From assembly GCF_003248515.1 (NCBI RefSeq), contig NZ_QFOB01000012.1, positions 84,198-148,197 of the forward strand: a stretch of 64,000 bases of DNA. Reading direction: 5' to 3'. A program made the position numbers and the translations under genes. Below, piece by piece: positions 27,947 through 34,707 of the stretch. Positions within the stretch are counted from its first letter, which is position 1. Each line of letters begins with the position of its first letter. This DNA is from Sphingomonas sp. Lineage in GTDB: Bacteria > Pseudomonadota > Alphaproteobacteria > Sphingomonadales > Sphingomonadaceae. The notes beneath the pieces were generated by a model, which worked only from the letters and a program-made list of their open reading frames with translations, did not search any database and was not told the DNA's origin.

Positions 27947-27975
27947 TGGCAATCCTCTTGGATTTGCGCTATAAG
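27947..27975 (+). promoter_or_regulatory. Candidate promoter for carD
   Basis: TGGCAA (27947-27952), a 17-base spacer, and a good -10 TATAAG (27970-27975). It lies about 145 bases upstream of the carD start, so the mRNA would have a long 5' leader. The 299-base gap 27821-28119 shows no other gene or recognised RNA. Confidence 0.45.
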
Positions 27976-28119
27976 CAACGACGGAAGGCGATGTTTTTCC
28001 CGATCATCGTCCGTCACGAGTCGTTAACAGGTCGATAATCCCGCTTCGCAGTCCTCGCGTCCCCGTTTCCTTCGTGGATGCCGCGGAGCCGGCAGGCCGT
28101 TCAGAAAGGTCTTCTCTAC

Positions 28120-28638
28120 ATGGCAGCAAAGGCGCTGAGCTTCGTCGTCGGCGATTATGTCGTCTATCCAAAGCATGGGGTGGGCCGGGTTGTCGAACTG
28201 CAGAGCCAGGAAATCGCCGGCGCGAAGCTCGAGCTCTATGTGCTCCGTTTCGAAAAGGAGCGCATGACGCTCCGTGTGCCGACCAACAAGGCCGAGAGCG
28301 TCGGCATGCGCAAGCTTTCCTCGAACGCGCAGATGAGCGACGCGCTCACCACGCTCAAGGGCAAGCCCAAGGTCAAGCGCACCATGTGGTCGCGCCGTGC
28401 GCAGGAATATGAGGCCAAGATCAATTCGGGTGATCTCGTGTCGATCGCCGAAGTGGTCCGCGATCTGTTCCGTGCCGAGGACCAGCCGGAGCAGAGCTAT
28501 TCCGAACGGCAGATCTTCGAGGCGGCATGCAGCCGTCTCGCCCGTGAGCTGGCCGCGATGGAGCAGGTCGACGAGCCTGCGGCGCAGGTGAAGATCCTGG
28601 ATATCCTCCGCGCGGCGGCGGCGATCCACAACAAGTAA
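28120..28638 (+). CDS. carD: CarD family transcription regulator
   Basis: RNA-polymerase-binding regulator of 172 residues that stabilises open promoter complexes, notably at rRNA promoters. The RID (Tudor-like) domain is at about 8-65 (FVVGDYVVYPKHGVGRVVEL) and the helical DNA-binding domain follows (MWSRRAQEYEAKINSGDL, FEAACSRLARELA). ATG 28120 gives the expected N terminus; an in-frame ATG at 28078 would add 14 residues. It follows fdxA, a neighbourhood conserved in alphaproteobacteria. Confidence 0.95.
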   Translation: MAAKALSFVVGDYVVYPKHGVGRVVELQSQEIAGAKLELYVLRFEKERMTLRVPTNKAESVGMRKLSSNAQMSDALTTLKGKPKVKRTMWSRRAQEYEAKINSGDLVSIAEVVRDLFRAEDQPEQSYSERQIFEAACSRLARELAAMEQVDEPAAQVKILDILRAAAAIHNK

Positions 28639-28684
28639 GGTCCTCAGGGACAAGGCCCGGCGGCTTCGGCTACCGGTGCGAAGG

Positions 28685-28715
28685 GGGCGCGGTGTTTCGG
28701 CACCGTGCCCTTTTT
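28685..28715 (+). terminator. Intrinsic terminator of carD
   Basis: GGGCGCGGTG (28685-28694) pairs with CACCGTGCCC (28701-28710) with one G-T pair; the loop has six bases, and five T residues follow (28711-28715). Confidence 0.88.
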
Positions 28716-28765
28716 CGTGCGCCCGTCCCGTCCCTTCCCGCCGCGCTGCGACGGGACGGGAAATG

Positions 28766-29947
28766 TCAGGCCGTGGCCGCCTGTGGGGCGAAGAGGCTGG
28801 CGATCGTCGTCACGGATTGTTCCGCGGCGGCGCGATCGGGGCTTTCATTGCCGTCATTATAGCCGAACGAATCATCCGCGCCGACCGCCTGGACGACGAT
28901 GCCGTCCTTGCGCGCCAGCACGCTGATGTCGCGATAGTAGAGCCCGTAGCGCACGCCCGCCTGCGGAATCAGCCAGGCGATCTGGCCGCGCACGGGCACG
29001 ATGCTTTCATCCCGCATCAGCGCGCGCGCGCCATAGCCCGTACAGTTGACGATCACCTTCTCCCGGATCTTCGCGAAATCCGAAGGTTCGTGCAGTTCCA
29101 TCGGAACGAAGCGGCCGCCGGCGATCTGGAAATCGGTTTCCAGCGTGTGTGCCAGATCCGCGACGTTGAACATCATCGATGTCGTCTGCCGGGCGAAGGG
29201 CACGCGGAAGGGGTGCGTGCCGGGGGCGAGCGGGCGCGTCAGCGGCTGCAGATCGCGCACGCGCGCCTGCAACTCGACGAAATGCAGGGCGGTTTCGACA
29301 TGCGGCCGATTGCCGGTGGCCGGTGGCGGCGCATCGAACAGATTGTAGCGATCCGTCCAGTCCACCGGATCGCCGGGCAGGCCGAGATAGCTCTGGTGCC
29401 GCGCGAAGGAGGCGCGCGCCATCCGCTCCCAGCGATCGGCGAAATCGGGCGCGACCTTGTCGGCCAGGCCCACGCGCGAATCCGGGGACCATGTGCCCGT
29501 CGCCCGGGCGGAGCGCACGTCCGGGAAGCGGGCGGCGGAATAGATCGTCACCTTGGCGCCGGCGCGCTGCAGCGTCAGTGCGCTCGTCAGGCCGATCGCG
29601 CCCGCGCCGACCACGGCGATCTCCCGCGTCGAATCCGCAAGAGCCAGCGGCAACATGTCCAGCGCCGAGCCCCAGGAGAGCGACCAGCCGCTGCCGCCAT
29701 GGCCATAATGGTGGACGACGCGCTTGCCCGCGATCTTTTCCACCTCCAGCCGCGGGCCGACCGCGCGGAACGGGCGCAGGCAGACGGTGGTGCGGAAGAT
29801 GCGATCCGGGCTGGCCGCGAGCGGCAGGATGGGGTCGGTCCCGAAAGGCAGGGGGGCGATGTTCTGCGCAAGCAGGGCATCCGGGCGCGCGGCGATACCC
29901 GCCAGCCCGAGCGCGGCGGCATTTCCGATGAACGAACGACGATCCAT
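28766..29947 (-). CDS. D-amino-acid oxidase family flavoprotein with Tat-type signal
   Basis: FAD-dependent oxidoreductase of 393 residues, DAO family. D-amino acids are the likely substrate, giving the imino acid and peroxide. The Rossmann motif VVGAGAIGLTSAL starts near residue 110, and YGHGGSGWSLSWGSA, close to the family signature, lies at about 80. Oddly, the signature precedes the dinucleotide motif, so the order seems permuted compared with classical DAO, where it is near the C terminus. The N terminus MDRRSFIGNAAALGLAGIAA has a twin-arginine pattern, suggesting export in folded form with its flavin. ATG 29947 is chosen for this signal. It is divergent from the DUF2807 gene. Confidence 0.8.
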   Translation of the reverse strand: MDRRSFIGNAAALGLAGIAARPDALLAQNIAPLPFGTDPILPLAASPDRIFRTTVCLRPFRAVGPRLEVEKIAGKRVVHHYGHGGSGWSLSWGSALDMLPLALADSTREIAVVGAGAIGLTSALTLQRAGAKVTIYSAARFPDVRSARATGTWSPDSRVGLADKVAPDFADRWERMARASFARHQSYLGLPGDPVDWTDRYNLFDAPPPATGNRPHVETALHFVELQARVRDLQPLTRPLAPGTHPFRVPFARQTTSMMFNVADLAHTLETDFQIAGGRFVPMELHEPSDFAKIREKVIVNCTGYGARALMRDESIVPVRGQIAWLIPQAGVRYGLYYRDISVLARKDGIVVQAVGADDSFGYNDGNESPDRAAAEQSVTTIASLFAPQAATA

Positions 29948-30030
29948 GAGGCGCTTCTCTCCCTGGGTGACAGGCGCCCTCTCCCTCGTGCAGACAAGCA
30001 CATCGCGGCGGACAACCCAAGTGCGATTGC

Positions 30031-30071
30031 TTGCCGAAACGATCGCGCTTGTGTATTGTTCGTATAACACA
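30031..30071 (+). promoter_or_regulatory. Candidate promoter and operator of the DUF2807 gene
   Basis: TTGCCG (30031-30036), 17 bases, then TATTGT (30054-30059). An inverted repeat TGTGTAT (30050-30056) with ATAACACA (30064-30071) overlaps the -10 region and would suit a repressor. The start codon is at 30084. Confidence 0.4.
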
Positions 30072-30083
30072 GTGGAGATCGAC

Positions 30084-30782
30084 ATGCGGATTGCGATTCT
30101 GGCCGGGCTGCTCCTCGTCACCGCGAGTGCTCCCGCGTCTGCGGCGACCCGGACTTTCCCGGTGGGTCCGTTCGACAAGGTTCGCAGCGACGTGCCATTC
30201 GATGTCGTCGTGCGCACGGGCGGCCCGATCGGCGTGCATGCCATCGGCAAGGATGACGTGCTCGCGCGGCTCCACGTCTTCGTCCGCAATGGCGAACTGG
30301 TGATCGATGCGGACAAGGGGCGCTGGTATCAGAACATCACGATCCGCAAGGAAGACAAGGTGACGATCAACGTCAGCGTGCCGCGTCTTTCCGGCGTCGC
30401 GCTCAACGGCCCCGGCGATATGCGCGTGAATGCGGTGCGCGCGCCCGCCGTCGCGATTGCGCTGGCCGGGCCGGGCAATCTCTCGATCGATCAGGTGGAG
30501 GCCGGCCGGGCGGACGTCAGCCTCAGCGGCCCGGGAGATATCGTGCTGGCCGGCAAGAGCGGCAGCGCGCGCGTCACGGGGCGCGGGCCGGGCGATGTGC
30601 GGGGCGCGCAATGGACGGTCAATGATGTCTCGGTCGATCTGATCGGCCCGGGCAATATCGCGGTGACGGCGCTGCGCACGGCGAACGTGAAGCTCATGGG
30701 TCCAGGCGATGTGAATATCGGCGGCCGCCCCCGTTGCCAGGTTTCCAAGACGGGGCCGGGCAGCGTGCGCTGCGGGGGCTAG
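30084..30782 (+). CDS. DUF2807 family exported protein
   Basis: Exported protein of 232 residues with signal peptide MRIAILAGLLLVTASAPASAA. The body is a repeated beta-helix-like pattern built around GPGD/GPGN units (LNGPGDMRV, LAGPGNLSI, LSGPGDIVL, GRGPGDVRG, LIGPGNIAV, LMGPGDVNI), at intervals of about 20-24 residues, which is the usual appearance of DUF2807 (a putative auto-transporter adhesin head). Two cysteines near the C terminus (RCQV, VRCGG) may form a disulphide. Function unknown; probably periplasmic or surface-exposed. GGAG lies upstream of the start. Confidence 0.85.
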   Translation: MRIAILAGLLLVTASAPASAATRTFPVGPFDKVRSDVPFDVVVRTGGPIGVHAIGKDDVLARLHVFVRNGELVIDADKGRWYQNITIRKEDKVTINVSVPRLSGVALNGPGDMRVNAVRAPAVAIALAGPGNLSIDQVEAGRADVSLSGPGDIVLAGKSGSARVTGRGPGDVRGAQWTVNDVSVDLIGPGNIAVTALRTANVKLMGPGDVNIGGRPRCQVSKTGPGSVRCGG

Positions 30783-30879
30783 AGGATTTCCCGGCGGGTA
30801 GAATCACCTGCTGGCCCGGACATCGCTACGAGACGAAATCCCGGAGCCGGTGATCCCGTGAGACCGGATCGAAAGCGGC

Positions 30880-30897
30880 TTCAGGTTTTTGCCTGAA
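30880..30897. repeat. Hairpin TTCAGG/CCTGAA in the convergent gap
   Basis: TTCAGG (30880-30885) and CCTGAA (30892-30897) flank TTTTTG. The convergent gap 30783-30924 holds no gene; this small hairpin may mark a transcription end for the leftward DUF1489 gene or the rightward DUF2807 gene. Confidence 0.35.
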
Positions 30898-30924
30898 TCG
30901 TCCTCGCTTATGATGGGGCGGCGA

Positions 30925-31329
30925 TCAGATCAGCGCGAGCGCGGCGAGGCGGCCGGCAAGGTCTGCCGGCAGCACGTCGCCGTCGTCCCCCTCGCCCGAA
31001 AGATCGGCCGGAGCATCGGCGGCGGCAAGGTAGCGCCAGCCCTGATGCGCGCGTTTGGGGCGCGGGCGGACGCCGATCAGATCCGGGCCGAGCCGGATCC
31101 GGCAATGCCCATTCTCCTCTTCCGCGAAGCCGAGGATGGTGGAACGGGCCACGAGCTGGTGGCGGATGATCCAGTAGAGCGAGCCGCCGATCAGCTCGGT
31201 GTGGCGCGTCGGGCGATAGCGGGTGACGATATGGGTCTCGCCGTCCTCGATCCGGCCGGAAAGGCGCGCCTCGAGCGCCTCCATCCGGGAGCAGCCGACG
31301 GCGACCTTGGTGAGATGAAGGGGCGGCAC
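30925..31329 (-). CDS. DUF1489 family protein
   Basis: Soluble protein of 134 residues, without a signal peptide or membrane segment. It begins MPPLHLTKVAVGC and shows RYRPTRHTELIGGSLYWIIRH and GWRYL, the pattern of DUF1489, a family almost confined to alphaproteobacteria and of unknown function. It lies downstream of mgtE on the same strand, about 100 bases away, so a joint transcript is possible. Confidence 0.8.
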   Translation of the reverse strand: MPPLHLTKVAVGCSRMEALEARLSGRIEDGETHIVTRYRPTRHTELIGGSLYWIIRHQLVARSTILGFAEEENGHCRIRLGPDLIGVRPRPKRAHQGWRYLAAADAPADLSGEGDDGDVLPADLAGRLAALALI

Positions 31330-31426
31330 GCGCCCGATATGGGAGCGCCATGCGATCCGTTCCAGATCGGCGGCATCCGTTGACGTCTTGGGGCTCGCGC
31401 AAGCCCTGTGGCGGGGAACGGAGCTT

Positions 31427-32842
31427 CTAGCTGCCGAGGCCCCACAGGGTGGCGAGGCCGAGGAACGAGAAGAATCCCATCACGTCCGTCGCCATCGTCA
31501 CGAACACAGCCGAGGAAACGGCGGGATCGACGCGCGCGCGCTCCAGCCCGATCGGAATCAGCACGCCGGCAAGACCCGCGACGAGATTGTTGATGACCAT
31601 CGCCAGCGCGATGACGATCGCCAGATCGGGATTGTGATAGACGAGCAGGGTGCCAAGGCCGACGAGCGTGCCCAGCGCCACGCCGTTGGAGAGCGCGACG
31701 CGGAATTCGCGGCCGATCATGCGCCAGGTGTTGGAACTGGTCAGCTGGTTGGTGGCCAGCGCGCGCACGATCACGGCCAGCGTCTGCGTGCCCGCATTGC
31801 CGCCCATGCCCGAAACGATCGGCATCAGCACGGCCAGCAGGGCGAAGCGGGCAATCTCGCCCTGGAAGAGGCCGACGACGGAGGCGGCGATCATGGCCGT
31901 GCCGAGATTGACGATCAGCCAGGTCAGCCGCGTCTTCACGGTGAAGCGGATCGGCTCGTTGATGTCGCCGTCGCCCGCGCCGGAAAGAAGCAGCGTATCC
32001 TCGCCCGCTTCCTCCTGGATGATGTGAACGATGTCGTCGACTGTGATCATGCCGACGAGGCGGCCCGATTTATCGACCACCGCTGCGGAAATCAGCGAAT
32101 ATTTCTGGAAGCGCAGCGCCACTTCTTCCTGATCCATCTCGGCCGGGATCAGGGTCTGCTCGCGCGCCATCACATCGGCGATCGGGGCGTCGTCGGGTGC
32201 GCGGATGACCCAGCTCACCTTGCAGGTGCCGACCGGCTTGTGCGCGATGTCGACGACGAACACCTCCCAGAAATCGGTGGTGAGATCGTCGTTCGAACGC
32301 AGGTAGGAGATGACGTCCGCCACCTTCCAATGCTCCGGCACCGCGATCAGATCGCGCTGCATCAGGCGGCCGGCGCTCTCCTCGGGATAGGAAAGGGCTT
32401 CCTCGATCGCGGCGCGATCGTCCGGCTCCATTGCGCGCAGCACCGCGCGCTGATCCTCTTCCTCCAGATCCTCGATGATCGCGACGGCATCGTCGGTGTC
32501 GAGCTGGGTGGCCAGTTCGGCCACCTGATGCGGAGTCAGCACCTCGATCAGCTGCTCGCGCACCCAATCGTTCATTTCGGCCAGCACGTCTGCGTCGAGC
32601 AGATCGTCGATGCCCAGCACGCTGGCGAGGGGCTGCCGCTGCTCGCGCGGGGCGAGCTCGAACAGATCGGCGATGTCGGCGGGATGGAGCGGCTCGACGA
32701 GGGCGCGCGCGCCCTCCTTGTCGCCAGCCTCCACCTTTTCGATGACGGCGTGGACGAATTCCGGCGTCAGCCGCGCTTCCGAATCATGCGCGGTATCCAG
32801 CGCCGCGGGCGCCGCGATGGTCTCGATCTCGCTCTCGCTCAT
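31427..32842 (-). CDS. mgtE: Magnesium transporter MgtE
   Basis: Mg2+-gated channel of 471 residues. The N domain (about 30-150) is a helical superhelix (HPADIADLFELAPREQR), followed by paired CBS domains (about 155-275) that sense Mg2+, a connecting helix, and five membrane helices from about 300 with the conserved MGGNAGTQTLAVIVRALA. ATG 32842 with GGGAGATGGGCG upstream is chosen; the open frame extends 41 codons further without family similarity. It is divergent from the cyclophilin gene. Confidence 0.94.
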   Translation of the reverse strand: MSESEIETIAAPAALDTAHDSEARLTPEFVHAVIEKVEAGDKEGARALVEPLHPADIADLFELAPREQRQPLASVLGIDDLLDADVLAEMNDWVREQLIEVLTPHQVAELATQLDTDDAVAIIEDLEEEDQRAVLRAMEPDDRAAIEEALSYPEESAGRLMQRDLIAVPEHWKVADVISYLRSNDDLTTDFWEVFVVDIAHKPVGTCKVSWVIRAPDDAPIADVMAREQTLIPAEMDQEEVALRFQKYSLISAAVVDKSGRLVGMITVDDIVHIIQEEAGEDTLLLSGAGDGDINEPIRFTVKTRLTWLIVNLGTAMIAASVVGLFQGEIARFALLAVLMPIVSGMGGNAGTQTLAVIVRALATNQLTSSNTWRMIGREFRVALSNGVALGTLVGLGTLLVYHNPDLAIVIALAMVINNLVAGLAGVLIPIGLERARVDPAVSSAVFVTMATDVMGFFSFLGLATLWGLGS

Positions 32843-32985
32843 CGCCCATCTCCCGGCCGTGCTTCCGATTCGAGGCCCGCTTAGAGCCTGAACGTCCGGC
32901 GTGGAAGCCTGCTCGGCCGCTTCGAGGGTGGCGGCCGCGCCAACTCCTGCTAAGCGCCGCGCCATCTGATCCCAAGGAGAGACAC

Positions 32986-33438
32986 ATGGCAGACGATACC
33001 CTGACGCTGACGCTGGATAGCGGCGGCGATGTCGTGATCAAGCTGCGCCCCGATCTGGCACCCGGCCATGTCGCGCGGATCGTGGAACTGGTGAAGGAAG
33101 GCTTTTACGATGGCGTGGTCTTCCACCGCGTGATCCCCGGTTTCATGGCGCAGGGCGGCGATCCCACCGGCACCGGCATGGGCGGATCGAAGAAGCCTGA
33201 CCTGAAGGCCGAATTCTCGGCCGAGCCGCATGTGCGCGGCGTCTGCTCGATGGCGCGTGCCAGCAATCCGAACAGCGCCAACAGCCAGTTCTTCATCTGC
33301 TTCGATGACGCGACCTTCCTCGATCGCCAATATACGGTGTGGGGTGAAGTGACCGAGGGCATGGACTATGTCGATGCGCTGCCCAAGGGCGAGCCGCCGC
33401 GCACGCCGGGCAAGATCGTGAAGGCGACGGTGGCGTAA
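32986..33438 (+). CDS. ppiB: Cyclophilin-type peptidyl-prolyl isomerase
   Basis: Cytoplasmic peptidyl-prolyl cis-trans isomerase of 150 residues that assists protein folding. Active-site motifs are visible: FHRVIPGFMAQGGDPTGTG with the catalytic Arg, SMARASNPNSANSQFFIC, and the later YTVWGEVTEGMDYVD. There is no signal peptide, so it is the cytosolic type. GGAGA stands upstream of the ATG. Confidence 0.93.
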   Translation: MADDTLTLTLDSGGDVVIKLRPDLAPGHVARIVELVKEGFYDGVVFHRVIPGFMAQGGDPTGTGMGGSKKPDLKAEFSAEPHVRGVCSMARASNPNSANSQFFICFDDATFLDRQYTVWGEVTEGMDYVDALPKGEPPRTPGKIVKATVA

Positions 33439-33540
33439 GGCCAGCCCGTCTTCCATCGTTCTGATCCTGTCGAGCGGCCGTTCCTTCCGGCTTCGAAAAG
33501 AACGGCCCTTCGGCAGGCGCGGGGCGAGCAAGCGGGATCT

Positions 33541-34425
33541 TCAATCCCGCATGAAATCGCCGAACAGCCAATCGTGGAAGATGCGGACGGCACGGTTCGA
33601 CAGCCCCGTGCGGCGTGACGCGAACCAGTAGCTGTAGCTGGACTGAACCTTCGTCTGCACCAGATTGGCGAGACGATCGTCGTGCGACAGCTCGACATGA
33701 TCCTCCAGCATGAAGGCAACGCCGAGCCCCTGCGCGGCCGCCTCCAGCACCACGGCGCCCGAATCGAAGCGATCGAAGGCCGCAGGCTCCAGCTCCGGCT
33801 CCCCGATCGCATCGCGCCATTCGTTGAACAATTCGGGAAGGTCGCGGTGGATGAGCACGGTCGCCCGCTTGATGTCGGCGGGCGAGCGGATCGCGTTTTC
33901 ACCATGCAGCAGCGATTTCGAGCCGACCACGGCGATATTGTTGTGCGCGATGCGGCGGCTGTAGAAGGTGGCGTCCACCTCGCGCCCCAGCACGATCGCC
34001 GCATCGATGCCCTCGCCCAGCCGGGCCAGGGCGTGGGGCTGCGTGTCGATGTCGATATGAAGCTGGGGATGTTCCTGCCGCAGCTTGGGCAGGCCGGGCA
34101 GCAGTCGCTGCGACGCGAAAAGCTGTGGCACGCTGAGTCGGAGGCGTAACAGTTCCGATTCGCCCGTGGTTGCATCAATCGCAACGGCCAGTGCGTCGAG
34201 CGCCGGGGCGATGCGCGCGAGCAGCATCTGCCCGTCGCTGTTGAGAACCATCGCCTGATGGCGGCGCGCGAACAGCGGGCGCCCCAGAAAACGCTCCAGC
34301 GCCTGAATCCGTCGGCTCAGCGCCGGCGAGGAGAGCGCAAGCTCCTCCGCCGCGGCTTTTACCGAACCGAGCCGTGCCACTTGCACGAAAGCTTCAACAG
34401 CAGTCAGCGGCGGCAATCTTCGCAT
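33541..34425 (-). CDS. LysR family transcription regulator (GcvA-like)
   Basis: Regulator of 294 residues. The N-terminal winged helix-turn-helix (about 1-62, LPPLTAVEAFVQVARLGSVK and SSPALSRRIQALERFLG) is followed by a substrate-binding domain. It resembles the GcvA group by its N terminus. ATG 34425 is supported by AAGGAGG upstream. It is divergent from the CDC48-like gene; LysR regulators often control the divergent unit, and a T-N11-A palindrome lies in the gap. Effector unknown. Confidence 0.9.
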   Translation of the reverse strand: MRRLPPLTAVEAFVQVARLGSVKAAAEELALSSPALSRRIQALERFLGRPLFARRHQAMVLNSDGQMLLARIAPALDALAVAIDATTGESELLRLRLSVPQLFASQRLLPGLPKLRQEHPQLHIDIDTQPHALARLGEGIDAAIVLGREVDATFYSRRIAHNNIAVVGSKSLLHGENAIRSPADIKRATVLIHRDLPELFNEWRDAIGEPELEPAAFDRFDSGAVVLEAAAQGLGVAFMLEDHVELSHDDRLANLVQTKVQSSYSYWFASRRTGLSNRAVRIFHDWLFGDFMRD

Positions 34426-34480
34426 TTCCGCCTCCTTGTCTGACAAGTTTGGAAGCCGCAAGGCAGTTATGAATGCAAAT

Positions 34481-34493
34481 TGCGTATTTCGCA
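34481..34493. promoter_or_regulatory. Candidate LysR box
   Basis: TGCGTATTTCGCA has the T-N11-A form with perfect TGCG/CGCA arms (extended TTGCG/CGCAA). It lies 56 bases upstream of the LysR start and just upstream of a rightward promoter candidate. A second inverted repeat, GCGAAC/GTTCGC, is at 34497-34513. Confidence 0.45.
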
Positions 34494-34515
34494 ACCGCGA
34501 ACACGCCGTTCGCAC

Positions 34516-34544
34516 TTGCACAAAAATCGGCCGGGCACCATAAA
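34516..34544 (+). promoter_or_regulatory. Candidate rightward promoter upstream of the CDC48-like gene
   Basis: TTGCAC (34516-34521), 17 bases, CATAAA (34539-34544). Transcription would start near 34551 and meet a strong terminator hairpin about 60 bases on. Confidence 0.45.
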
Positions 34545-34577
34545 AGCCCTGCCTTTCAGGCATCCTCTCCTAGACTT

Positions 34578-34610
34578 AAGGGCTGGTCCTCCGGGGCTGG
34601 CCCTTTTTTT
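34578..34610 (+). terminator. Terminator/attenuator upstream of the CDC48-like gene
   Basis: Bases 34578-34589 pair with 34594-34605 in a 12-bp stem with three G-T pairs and a TCCG loop, followed by T residues to 34610. Since it lies upstream of the gene at 34708, it either ends a short RNA or acts as an attenuator in the leader. Confidence 0.75.
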
Positions 34611-34707
34611 CTGCCTCCGTTACCCACGGCGCGCGCCGGATCGGTTGGGATCTCGCAATGTGGCCGCGCATTCCTATTTGCGGATGCCGCGAAAGGAGAC
34701 GGCAAGA

